Positions 52,735-63,503 of a DNA stretch of 64,000 nt are shown here, in pieces. How positions within the stretch are numbered: the stretch's first letter is position 1; each line of letters begins with the position of its first letter. The notes below the pieces were generated by a model, which was not told the DNA's origin, did not search any database, and saw only the letters and a program-made list of their open reading frames with translations. A program made the translations under genes and the position numbers. The DNA is from Anisakis pegreffii (taxonomy: Eukaryota; Nematoda; Chromadorea; Rhabditida; Anisakidae), in the NCBI GenBank assembly GCA_035041965.1, contig JAPYMA010000016.1:1-64000 (forward strand). Reading direction: 5' to 3'.

Positions 52735-54280
52735 TCATTTAGTATCCTCAAGCGAGTTGAGTTTATCCAATGAAGATAAAACCAAATTCATTTGAGCTCT
52801 AATTGAATTCGCTTCTTTTTGTAACTGATCAACTCGACTGTTCAATAGGTCGATTCGTTTCTCAATGAAAGTCTGCAAATTAAGATCACTCTTAATGAGT
52901 ACAATACCAATTTCCAATTCAGTCTTCTTCGTTTACATCTTCAGTTAATCTATATAACCCTCAAATTTATTTAGACACAAACCAGACCATTCAGTAATAT
53001 CTCATCGTATCCTCAAACTTAACAACGTCTAAAAACAAACTTCATTTCGACGAATTAATTCGGTGCTCAGATCAGGCTCATCAAATTCTGATCCAATGAT
53101 GAACTGTTTTGTGCAGAAAAAATTCATCAACCAAAGGAGTCAAACCCACATTATCTACTATTTAGGCACTAAATTTAATCAGCTGAGCTATCAAAGGGTC
53201 TTCTGATAGCTACTAAATGTTCAGTTTCTTCACAATATAAAAAAAGTTTCACACAACACTAAATCACTTTCCCTTTACAATGACGTATTATAAAATTAAA
53301 TTCAAAAAATAACATAGACAATACGAGAATTAATGAACGAATCAGTTACCTCAGCCCTGTCAAGTGTCAATTCAGCGAATATATCATCACACAATTTAAC
53401 GATAACATGATCAGTTTTATCACTGAAATATAAGAATGTTATGAACTTCAAATTCAAATGATTACATTGAGTAAAGTAAAATATCAGAAACGAACTTGTC
53501 ATTATCGAATCATTCCCATACCTTGCACAATAAATCATTACAAAAAAATACACTAACTTTTAGTGATAGATCTTCTGATTTCATCGAAACTATTTGCATT
53601 CAAATATTTCATTATTTTCAAAAACGCTCCTAGAAACGAACACCAGAAGTGGTATAGAAAGAATGACATTCCGCAAGATCTTAATTCATGTTTTTTAATA
53701 TTACTAAATTTGAGCATAAATTAGAGTTAGACTTCCAAGTCATAGAGCAACTCCATATTTACAATTCCTTGCATATGACTAAAGAATTACGTCTGACTAG
53801 AGAACGACGTTTCAAATTCAACTAATAAGTTTCAAATTTAATAGGGTATGACTCTCTCAGCGTTCGCAGCGGAACAATAGAATTTAGTTTAGATAGGTAA
53901 AGAAGCCTGGAATTTTAGGAACTTACACAACAGCTTCACAAAAGAAGTCGTTTCCAATATTCACTCGTGTTTCGAGATTTTCTTTTATACCACATGACTG
54001 CAAAGAAAACTCCATTGATTTAATGTAATGCACCCGATTCAATTAGTAATCGGAAGGGGATTCATCACATAAAATTGTACTGATATCTATGGAAAGTGCA
54101 AAAAAAGCGATAATATTGAAGGCCAACCTTGATTTTGGCGATAGATATTTGCAATATTTCATAATCTTTAATTTCGTCCACAATCACATTCATTCGTTTT
54201 ATCACCTCCGATAGATCCACCTTCAGACGTTCATCCACGAAACGCCGGTATTTCTCACATTCCTCCTTTGTTTTATCCAT
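52735..54280 (-). CDS. UXT: UXT-like prefoldin-alpha family protein
   Basis: UXT is a small alpha-type prefoldin subunit of the R2TP/prefoldin-like complex and a transcription cofactor (family knowledge). Four exons on the minus strand: 54280-54128, 53997-53927, 53422-53350 and 52872-52735. Phases 0, 2 and 0 fit exactly (GT+T = Val at the second junction). The product is 144 residues; human UXT is 157. Order: N-terminal coiled coil with YRRFVDERLKVDL, a NIGNDFFCEAVV strand, then VKLCDDIFAELTLDRAETFIEKR, aligning with UXT's FFVDTVV and FFLELTLAEALKFI, and a C-terminal coiled coil with VDQLQKEANSIRAQM. Acceptors are TTTGCAG, ATTTCAG and TTTGCAG; donors include GTAAGT. A stop lies just upstream of the ATG. 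UXT is more likely than prefoldin 5 because of the FFCEAVV and AELTLDRAE segments. Confidence 0.9.
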
Positions 54281-54831
54281 TTCTCATTTACATCACTCCT
54301 ATTTTCAAACTCTTCATAATTTTATTCAAGCTGTAATGAAAACGTAAACTTGAAATAAACACTAAAACATTACTCGTAATAATTCGAAGTTGAAAATAAC
54401 GAGAAATCAAAAACATTCACAATCAAATAATTCGCGAAACCATAAAACAACTGCACAAACAACTACTTTACTCAAAACAACTACAGAAGAAAATTTTTGA
54501 CGATTCATTTTCTTAATCATGAAGAATTAAATTACCTTCCACTTCGAAGCTGTACTTTTTCGGATGCTACAGATCGTGAAGAGTACCGCAAATTTTTCAT
54601 AAAATTGATCTGAATAAACGACTCATGCAAACCCAAAACATTCCCACATGAATTTATTTCCTATACAAAAATTCAGTAGCACTGCTTTGCACAAGTCGAA
54701 AAAGCTTAAAACAAGTTCATCAGCCATGTACTCATTTCTGCCCCATTCCGAGCTGCACATCTGCCTTAATTCAAAAAATCTCCGTATCAAAACTACAATT
54801 GCTCTTTCGCAATGACCATCTGCCAGGCACA

Positions 54832-55895
54832 GTGTCGGAGTGAATAGCCAATGGGCGTGTACCAAAGCAGCTCGAAGACAGAACGCTTGAGCAAATGAAA
54901 TTAGAAGAGCAAAATGTAAGAATAAATAAATAAGCAAAATGTACTCTGGTTGCGTTCTAATAAGTAAATAATAGCATAATAATAAACTTGCATCGTAATA
55001 AATAAATTCATATGATAAATAGTATAATAAAATAATAACGTAACAATAATAATAATAAGCATAATAATAAATAGTATACGGAAGAAACAATTTTCAGAGA
55101 TTTTGTGGCTAAAGTTTCAAAAGAAGGATATTTTGGATAGTTTAATTTCGGAATTTCGAAAAAAAAACATTTTCGATGAATTTTTGAAGAAATTTCTTGA
55201 TGAAAACTTGTATGTGTGTGTTTGTGTGGACTGCGTTTCGTTTTCTCCGTATGAGCTGTCTTCGTGTTACTCTCAAGACATCTAATCTCATTGCATTTGC
55301 TCTCCCCTTACTTCCCCCGATTCTCACTCTTATTATGTGGCATTTAAAAGTTAGGTAGTGTAGTTGACAAATTATTAGCTGTGCAATTAGAAATATTACG
55401 ATGGTATTCGACGTTTCGGCGTTATGCCTCTTCAGGCACATCTTTGAGTGATTCGAAAAGATATTCCTGAAAGTGGATGGCATAACGCCGAACACTTGAA
55501 CATCATTGTAACTAACGTTTCCCATTAGGCATGTAATATTTTGTCAACAAAACAACCTCAATGTTTTGACTCATCTATTACCACCATGAGCTTTATAAAT
55601 GAGGAGAGCTTCCGGCAGTTCTTTGGCATGTATGAGCTGTTCTAAGAAAATCATTCAACTTCGAATTGTTATAGATTAATTTTGTATTCGTTGAATAATG
55701 ATAGTGAAGATTTATTTCATGTTAATTTAGAATAATTCTCTCTGTAGCTTTCGGTCTCCATCGCAACCACATTCGTCCAGTATCTATTACGTGCTCTCAT
55801 CTGTTGCAATGTATTGAAAAGCGCTGACGGACGTTGCTTTTTCTCCGTCTTCGTGCTGCTTTCGTACACGCCCATTGTCCAGTTCATCCCACACC
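54832..55895. repeat. Large diverged inverted repeat with hammerhead-like core
   Basis: Segments near 54850-54882 and 55847-55879 are inverted copies (shared ATGGGCGTGTAC and AAAGCAGC, CGAAGAC). Nearer the centre, 55360-55436 and 55466-55550 are also inverted copies: both carry GTTGACAAA, and GGCATAACGCC occurs on opposite strands at 55418-55428 and 55479-55489. The arms are unequal because of an AT-rich stretch at 54920-55080. This suggests one old foldback or terminal-repeat element, or two nested ones. No transposase or reverse transcriptase is visible. Confidence 0.6.
55414..55435 (-). ncRNA. Hammerhead-ribozyme-like core motif
   Basis: On the minus strand the sequence reads CTGAAGA, then a GGC/GCC stem with a five-base loop, then GAAAC and GTC. 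This fits the hammerhead consensus CUGANGA, stem II, GAAA with a short self-complementary ACGU stem III, as found in Penelope-like retroelements and other repeats (family knowledge). Stem I pairing is not convincing in this single copy, and the inverted partner at 55469-55492 has GAAC in place of GAAA. Probably a degenerate or dimer-dependent motif; catalysis is not shown. Confidence 0.35.
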
Positions 55896-56325
55896 GGCAA
55901 GTATCACTATTCTAAATCTACACGATTACAAGTGAGACCTGACGTAATCGTCTCTAAAGTGAAAGCTACAGCGTCTGAAGGTGTGATTAGGCAGCGTTGT
56001 TAAGTAGATGTTGAAATCGTTGTTGAGATTGATGATGCTTAATGAAGATATTCGGCCGATTGCGGCATCCCCTGCAGACTGGAACTAATTGGTGGCTGGT
56101 GCGACACCTTAGAAGGTTGGAGCAGCAGCCCATCCGTTGCTCAAGGGTCTTGGCTTCAGGTCGTGGCCTAGAATTAAGTTACCACCTATTTGTGATCTCG
56201 CCTTTAATGTCCAGTTTCAAAGTAGAATCTCTGTCTATTGTTTTCTTAAGCACTTACATCACGAACTATTTTATAGAATCTCTTGCAGATTTATAATTTG
56301 TCACAGAATTTTTGCCACTTGTGCT

Positions 56326-56533
56326 GTTAACGGGCACCACCGCACACATTCGCTTAGGTTATTGCTTCACCCCATGTGTATCTGTGTAATTCGAAGTCAA
56401 ATCAGGAGTATGCTTAAGCTCAGACTTACGCTTAGCCCAGTGATGACGAGGCTAACGCATAGGTTTCGGCTTATGCGTGAAGCGTATGAGCACACGAGCA
56501 TCTGTAATGGCACGGTGGTACCCGTCAACAGCG
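56326..56533. repeat. Second imperfect inverted repeat
   Basis: GCTGTTAACGGGCACCACCGC near 56326 and its inverted relative ending near 56533 frame a smaller pair near the centre (GCTTAGCC at 56432 against GGCTAACGC at 56450). It resembles the element at 55.4 kb in layout and shares the string GCATAA, GCCGAAAC on the minus strand. It could be a relative of that element. No ORF spans it. Confidence 0.5.
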
Positions 56534-57935
56534 ATAGTACCGAACATCTTTAATAACCACGCACTATTGGTTTCACCAGTGGCTGTTTATTGCAATATGC
56601 TAAAATCTGTACAGCTGAATGTGCTAGATTATCGATAACACCGATCGGATTGTCAAATGCGACGTGGTTACCCACACGGTTTACTTCAAAGTTGCGTGAC
56701 GATCGCATCTGGCCTAGATGTGTTTAAATGGTTCAAGAAGCTATAGCGTGATTGTACTGCTGTAAACGTCCTGAATAGAGCGAACGCCCAACGGTTAAAA
56801 TTTTACCGATTCAAAGTGATACATATTGTTGCGATTGCATTTTCCCACTAATGCGTTTCCTAACATCTTGTAATAAGACTGAACATCTTGTAATAAGAAA
56901 TCCCTATTTGTGAAATATTTCCGAAAAAAGCAGTTGAATTTTATGATGGAAGCATGTAATATGCATGTATTTGCATGGTCAATTGCACGTTCTTGACTCA
57001 TATGAAAACTAGAGAAGAGATTTCTTAGGAAGACGAGGATCGGTCCTTATATCTGGGGTCTGTTTGGGATTCAGGAATACAGTCGTGAAGAGCCGAAGTA
57101 TTACGTTATTTTGAAATCTTGTGATGGATTCATTGAAATTACGTTTTGAAATCCATCAGATAGATATATTCTTGATTATTCTCGTTAGCTGCACGATTAC
57201 AGCTGTCCATTTCTCAAGCCCATTGTCAAAATTGTAGTAAGAATATGGGGAAATTGATTTGTTATCGAATACAATTTCAAGAAGGTTTCTCATTCGACGT
57301 GTGAGTTTCGAGTTGTTCAAAAGAAAACAAATCCAAATCCCATGACTACAGGAAATCGTTTCATCGAATGAGGCAGGTATCCATGGAAAACTACATGTGA
57401 AATTATGTTAAAGCTTGTAGCAATTGCTGAGATTTCATAGCAGTTCTTCGTTATGTTCATACGGTACCTGTTGAAGATTCGTATTGATCTGGGGGCGTTC
57501 TTATAGAATAAGTTATTTATTTATTTATTTGCTTATAGTTAGTCAGCAAATCCAACTCATTACGAGTTTATGCCTCTCTGTTATCATCAATATCACACAT
57601 ATCACATTCTATCTTCCGTGGCATTCTTTTTTCTGCGCAGCTAACGATAATAGCGTTTGGAATCATCTGTTTTCATGAAAGTAGAATAATTTAATCTATT
57701 AGTAATTCGTCAATTCGTATTATCTTCTTGAAATTCTGAATATCATTACAAAACCCATAAGTTTAACTGAAACACAATATTAACTTGTCCCGCATTCTTT
57801 CGTAGCAGTGCTGTTTGCCCAGTATTCTGTTATCGTAGTTGTTTGTTCTGTTTTCGACGAAACTCATAATGCTAGTTCATATGTTTACACATAACAAGCT
57901 GCTCAAATGACATCATTTGATGTCAGTTCAATCAG

Positions 57936-57956
57936 TCAATCAATCAATCAATCAAT
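57936..57956. repeat. CAAT tetranucleotide repeat
   Basis: About five uninterrupted CAAT units. Confidence 0.9.
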
Positions 57957-58085
57957 ATTGTTTTGTTATACCTTCAATCTAAGTGATTAACGCCCCTTCG
58001 AATACGCATACGAACGGCACCGAGAGAATAAATGTTCTAGATATATGAGCGATTGACTAGTTTTATGAATCTTTGCTGTCAGGTG

Positions 58086-58105
58086 GATGATGATGATGAT
58101 GATGA
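58086..58105. repeat. TGA/GAT trinucleotide repeat
   Basis: Six uninterrupted TGA units. Confidence 0.9.
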
Positions 58106-59361
58106 TCAAGGCTGTATGTGTGTTACGTAGACGTGTTTTTCTCCTCACAATGTATAATATTCAGTTTGAAGAATATATGACATGAATGCTGATGATAACA
58201 TAACTTTTTAATGATGGCAGCGAAAGCCGTCTTATCAGCACCTCTATCATTGCGCTGCGTTATCGTTTTTGATATTTTTCTGAGTTTTCTTAGTCATCCG
58301 AAACATTCACTGATGAGTTATGCTCGGTTTCGGTTCGGTATGGTTGTGATGTAGGGCATTTGTCAGTGTTGTTTGCATCGTGTCCGAGAGGTGACGGACT
58401 CGTACTGATATTGTAACATGTGATATGATAACAGACATTGTCTGAGCGTACGCATGAGCCTGCGTTTGAACATAGGTCTGCTGGAACGCAATTTCTGCCG
58501 CATAGTTTCTTTGCTATCGACAACTGTGCTCTAGAATATTTGGAAGGAGATTTGTCTAGGATGAAGTTAGTAATTGATATATTGTTTGTGAGGGTGCGGT
58601 TTATGATAGTTCCTCTTGAACAAAACATGTCGCAAATTTATCATCTTACAGTTAGGAAGAACTGTAACACATTTATAATTGTTAGTATTGAATTTATAGT
58701 TAGACATGTGGTATAGTTTTGATAGTTTGAACTTTCCGTTGGACTGTTTAACTGGGAACAATTCCAAACAGCTAACTGGATTCGAAGCTAGTCCGTGCAA
58801 CACTAACACATAAGCTCTAACCAATGGAAAAGTTACACTTTATAATTACTTCCACAGTCGTTTTATTCCGAAACTTCTTCTATTTCGGAAAACGCTCAAA
58901 TGGAAACGAGTGGTAATTACCAGTGAGGTAAGGCGATGGATTAGGTATGAGCTTGGTTCAGATTGTTTTTTTCAGTAGATACCTCGATCCTGGTATGAGC
59001 CTTAGTTTAAGCGTAAGCCTAAACGTAAGTCACTGTCGTACTTCACTCTTTTTATCGTCAGTCAATAGAAACAGCTGTCTGGTGAACGAAACGTTTGGGA
59101 AGACGTCTGTTATCGGTTGCTAAGAAGCGCTTTTAGTCTCGACTGTATGCTTAGAATTAAAAATGTGTTTGGAGTTATTCTCGATTATGTGAAAGAAGGC
59201 CTCGTAAAAAATGATTTTCGTTCGAAAGAATTTTTTTGATTTTTTCGAGCGAATCATCGATCAGAAATGCCTAATTACTTTGTGACTTTTGATTACTTTT
59301 CTTCTTCAGTCAACGATTTCTTTTTTATAATCGACTGATAATTAAGAGTTTCGAACTAAAT

Positions 59362-59458
59362 AAAGCCCTCATCTCAGACGCTGACTGATAAACATTGATG
59401 TTGGTAAATAAATCAGTTTTTTTTAATTGGAAAAAGAGTTCCTTTTGATGTGGGCTTT
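59362..59458. repeat. Short dispersed repeat, copy 1
   Basis: About 97 bp, roughly 90% identical to 60337-60431 in the same orientation. Bounded by AAAGCCC and GGGCTTT, which form a 7-bp terminal inverted repeat. Shared anchors include ATCTCAGACGCTGA, TGATAAACATTGATGTTGG and AAAAAGAGTTCCTTTTGATG. It lies in the presumed upstream region of slowmo. Small non-autonomous element is the best guess. Confidence 0.8.
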
Positions 59459-60174
59459 GTATTTTTAAATGATCAAATTGAGTATCAGTTGTATTTTTAA
59501 CTCACGTGCCTTTGAAAGAACGAACATCGATGAACACTCGGCAAATATAAATAGAATAATTGTTGATTAATAATCCATTCGTTATTTTGCTCTCTTTCCA
59601 ACGATGCGTCCAGTTTTCAAGGTTATTTGATCATCGTGGTTATAAATAAAATTGTTTGAATCTTAATCATTTGAAATACTTTATTTCGTCGATTTAAAAG
59701 GGTTTCATTGTCACCACAGCCTCAAGCTGATGCTTAAACTGCTCTTTCCGCTGAGCCATAAGGCTCAAATTTCTAAAAATTTCCACTTTCGGAAGATGGA
59801 ACGTTTAATGAAGACACATGCTTCTTGAGTGGGTGATTATTTTGCTGAGATGGCTGTAATCTGTGAACACACTCAAGAACCACTCTTAACAGGTTTCAAC
59901 GGAAATGCCTCGTAAAGTGTGGAATGATTATTGATCGTTTTGTGAAGTGAAAATACGATCGAATGACGCGTCGTGTGATTACGAAATGGTTCTTTGCGAG
60001 ATGATTCATCAAAGTTATAAATACGAGAGGAATTCTCATGGAAGTGTAGTTACTTTCAGGGTAACCAGCTGGGTGCACATAAAGTGCCTCGCTCGATCGT
60101 TGTTTATTTTGCAGTATCAGTTGAAGTCTTGCTTGCTTTTTAATTGCACATTTCAATTGTACTCTTATCGAACC

Positions 60175-63100
60175 ATGAAGATTTGGACTTCAGAACACGT
60201 TTTTGAGTTAGTTAAATTTCGTTACTTTCAATTTCAATATCAGTTTTATTTTCCATGAATTGGATCATTTTTTTCTGTGTTTTCCACAGTTGAATTTGGA
60301 ATGCATCGTATTGCGCGATAATATTTCAAACCGAATGAAGCCCTTATCTCAGACGCTGATTGATAAACATTGATGTTGGCAAATAAGTCAGTTTTTTTCA
60401 AATTAGAAAAAGAGTTCCTTTTGATGTGGGCTACTAGAGAAGTTGTTTGAAGAAAGCACTTTTTGATTTGAATTCACTAAGAAGGAACTGTTGACAGAAA
60501 TCTTTAAATAAAATTCCTTCAGATAACGTGATACACTCTAAAAGTTTTTTGTATATTTCTAAGAGAGTTTATGTGAACGAAGCGGACAACTGTTAAATTA
60601 TATTATTATAAGTAAGAGTCATTATGAGAGGTAAAGTGAAGCACATTTTTCGGCTTTAAATTGACATTTCAGCATTCTTCCCGTATCTTTTCATTTCTTC
60701 ACCCTTTTTTCTTACTATTAGAGTGGTTCTCTTCAACGTTCACATTTCTTCCTTTCAGTCGTACCAAATTGTTATCTTTCGTAAACGTTTGAAATATGTT
60801 GCACGCGATCACTGCCATTGTATAATTTCGATGCGATGTACTTTGGGTGCATTGAACAAAAGGCGAAAACGAATTTGAGTGAAAAGAGGAAGGAATGAGA
60901 TCGGCGTTTTCGAAGTATTCAAACTCTAAAGGCTGATCGTAACGATAGGCGGCGAAACACTCTTATTGAAGAAATCACATGTGCATTGTTTGTGGTTGTT
61001 GTGAAATTTTGGTGTCACTTCAGTATTATTTCTGATCGGTTTTCATCGTCAAAGTTAAGAAGGTAGCAGGTTCTGCTCACGCACATGTTAAGTTCAAATT
61101 CGAAATTGTTAAATTATGTTGGGTATTTCAACACGTGACGATGCTGTCAACAGAGCATGTTGATTAACATTGTTTTACGCGAAGATGAGTGGCTATGTTG
61201 AACTGTCTTTGTTCAACGACTACCTAAATGATATTATTGGGAGTCAAGCATAGGCCCGTAGAGCCGAGAGCGTAATTAGAGAAAGAACCTGGTGCATAAT
61301 TCAGTATCAATGCAGTTTCGGGAGAAAGTGTTGTGTTGGAGATGAAATTAGTTTGCTGTATTCAAAAAAAAAATCATACAAGCAGCAACATTATGGTTAA
61401 ATAGCATTGCAAAACTCTAACATTCGCCTGTTATGAGCATTTGATTTATTTGAGAGGAGAGATTGCGTGCGTGCTGAATTTTCATCATTGAGGGAACATA
61501 AACCCATGCAAGTACACCCCAACATGAATCGAAATACTTGAGTTATACGCAAAACATGAACCTAGAAATATGGTTGAGTTTGATTTCAAGCATGGCAGTA
61601 AGCTGCAGTTCAGAATCATGTACCATCACCTATAACCGGTCTCACATGTACTGTTTTTCAGCTTACGGTTAGACTCAAAACGTCACCTGTCTAGCATTCG
61701 CCATATTTTTCATAGGACGGCTATGAGATGGAAACAAACCAATTCTGCAACTTTTAAAAATTCACTGAGGCGAGTCGTTTGATGAGGTTATTTTTCAGTC
61801 ATCCGTGGAATACGGTAGTGAGTGCAGCATGGCGAAAGTATCCGAATCCGATGAATCGTGCAGTGACTGGTATAGATGTGCTGAAACAAGAAGTACGCGA
61901 TAACCACTCGATACGATCTGAAAGAATCATCCAGAGTCGTTTCTCTATACCTTCGTGGGCTGCCAAGGTATCTTTTTGTTTTGAAATTCGTAACTTTTGT
62001 CTGGAAATTATGGCAGTTGACGCCTTTTTTTCAAATTTTCCGCTTCAGATGAAGCTTGATATTTTCATCGCATAACCGGAAAGTTCATTTTAAAGCAACC
62101 TACAAACTAAGAGTTTGTAGGTTGCTTTAAGTCCGCTGGCTGAGCCTGGGATTAATTGTAGCTTTGAGTCTAAGCTGATTTTCGATTACGACTCTCAGCC
62201 TGGACCTAAGTTTAGGTTTAATCTTTAACCTAAACTTTATTGTGAGACGTGTAGCAACAACTGTTTTCTGTAAATAATTTTCATTTTGTGTCGTTAACTT
62301 GTATGAAAAATGAACTTTCCGGTTATGCGATGTGAACAGTGTCGGATTTGATTTATAATTTATAGAGATGTTAGTGCCTATCCTCCATATTTGCTATGGC
62401 TTATCCTCTACATTTTTCAGTTAACTGGATTTTCGGGTACGCAATATTCTTACGAGATATCTGAGGTAGATCCAGCTAAACAAACGTTGACATTGACGAC
62501 GAGAAATGTAATTTTGTTTCGAATTATTCATTCATTTTTTAAATTTTATTTTATTTCTATTTCATTTGACTGTTTATTTTATTCATTCATTTGAACTCGG
62601 AATCGACTGTTCTTTTATTCAATTTTTTTCAATTTCTCAACTGAATTGAATTCGACTGATTATTCAGTTTGACTTTTTAGTAATGTAAACAATAACATTT
62701 AGTTGAATGGATCAAGTTTCTTGAAAGTAGACGAGAAATTGACGTACGCTCCAGATCCTGAAAATTCGCAAAGGTAACGAAATTGTTTGGCAGTTCTAGG
62801 TTTTATTGGTTCTGATTCACTTAGGAGTGTGGCTTCAGTTGGCTGTTACAGGTGGTCTTTCCAGCTAATCATTGTGAAACGACTTTTATGACAATGAAGA
62901 GAAAGAAAAAAAATGTGTTCTAACGAGAATGATTCATAATGATAGAAGTGATAAGGGTCTCAATAATTTCAGAACGATTTTACGTCAAGAAGCAGCTGTA
63001 ACCGTTAGTTTACCAGCGTTCACAGATTACTGCGAGAAGACATTCCTGAACGTTTATGAATGCAACGCTGATAAGGTTACTTACTGGCTTTTTGTTATTG

Positions 63101-63503
63101 TTTCATCATGACCTCATTATTTTGATCTGGCACATTAATCATATCTTGATAACACGGATTCTAAATAAGATCAACATCGTAATGATGTATCGTCAGTTTT
63201 TTTTACAAAATTTATGTTTTTGCTTCATTTTCTGCAAATGGATTTAATGTGGGATTTCCATTTGAGAAGGTCGATTCAAGCAATAAGTGTTATTTTTATT
63301 GAAAAGATAATGCAGTAGTTGGTCGTTCTAATTATATTGTTAATAATAATAATAGTGAATTGATGATGTTCGTGTTGTAGGGTAGGAAAGGAATTGAATG
63401 GGTGATTGGTCAGTATTCAGAGTTATCATCGAAGGTGACGTCAGGAGTACAGGATATATCCGGGAATATGTTAGGTACATGGAATACGGCAGGTGCTCGG
63501 TGA
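60175..63503 (+). CDS. PRELID3B (slmo): PRELID3/slowmo mitochondrial lipid-transfer protein
   Basis: PRELID3 with TRIAP1 carries phosphatidylserine across the mitochondrial intermembrane space (family knowledge). Six exons: 60175-60206, 61799-61967, 62421-62507, 62703-62773, 62973-63075 and 63381-63503. All phases agree: GA+T gives Asp in VFDHPW, AG+A gives Arg, the rest are phase 0. The product is 194 residues, the same length as human PRELID3B. It starts MKIWTSEHVFDHPWNTV, then AAWRKYPNPMN and GIDVL in exon 2, YSYEISEVDPAKQTL in exon 3, FLKVDEKLTY in exon 4, ILRQEAAVTV in exon 5 and GIEWVI in exon 6. The frame stays open 76 codons upstream of this ATG, so the start is chosen from the family's MKIW beginning. 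Acceptors are TTTCAG in exons 2, 3 and 5, and TTTAG or TGTAG in exons 4 and 6. Confidence 0.95.
60337..60431. repeat. Short dispersed repeat, copy 2
   Basis: Second copy of the repeat at 59362-59458, inside slowmo intron 1. Terminal bases are AAGCCC and GGGCT, so the inverted ends are partly decayed compared with copy 1. Confidence 0.8.
62066..62332. mobile_element. 267-bp foldback/MITE-like element in slowmo intron 2
   Basis: Terminal inverted repeats of 26 bp are perfect: 62066-62091 begins CATCGCATAACCGG and 62307-62332 ends CCGGTTATGCGATG. Inside lie a perfect 19-bp hairpin with a 3-nt loop (62090-62130) and an 11-bp hairpin (62208-62237). No ORF and no clear target-site duplication, so transposon superfamily is not assigned. 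It fills most of the 453-bp intron. Perfect ends imply either recent insertion or ongoing pairing/gene conversion. Confidence 0.85.

Larger units (their letters stand above)
54281..60174. other. Repeat-rich region between UXT-like gene and slowmo
   Basis: About 5.9 kb with no supported protein gene. It includes two nested imperfect inverted repeats (54832-55895 and about 56326-56533), a CAAT tetranucleotide run, a TGA trinucleotide run and copy 1 of a 95-bp repeat. GC is higher than the surroundings from about 55740 to 56760, which lengthens chance ORFs there. A Cys-rich open frame on the minus strand at 58290-58628 is noted but not called. Confidence 0.55.

Noticed and set aside
54623..55090. 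155-codon minus-strand ORF
   Set aside because: Its first third is Tyr/Leu-rich translation of AT-repeat DNA and the rest overlaps the inverted-repeat arm.
55748..55900. 51-codon membrane-like open frame with acceptor and donor
   Set aside because: The other strand is also open, and the block overlaps one arm of the inverted repeat, so it is more likely repeat sequence in a locally GC-rich stretch.
56550..56723. 58-codon minus-strand open frame with a protein-like look
   Set aside because: Next to the second inverted repeat, with no acceptor in phase and no family match; locally higher GC lengthens chance frames.
58290..58628. 112-codon minus-strand ORF with a Cys-rich segment
   Set aside because: Cys spacing fits no domain I can name, and an overlapping plus-strand ORF of similar length exists; kept only as a weak candidate.
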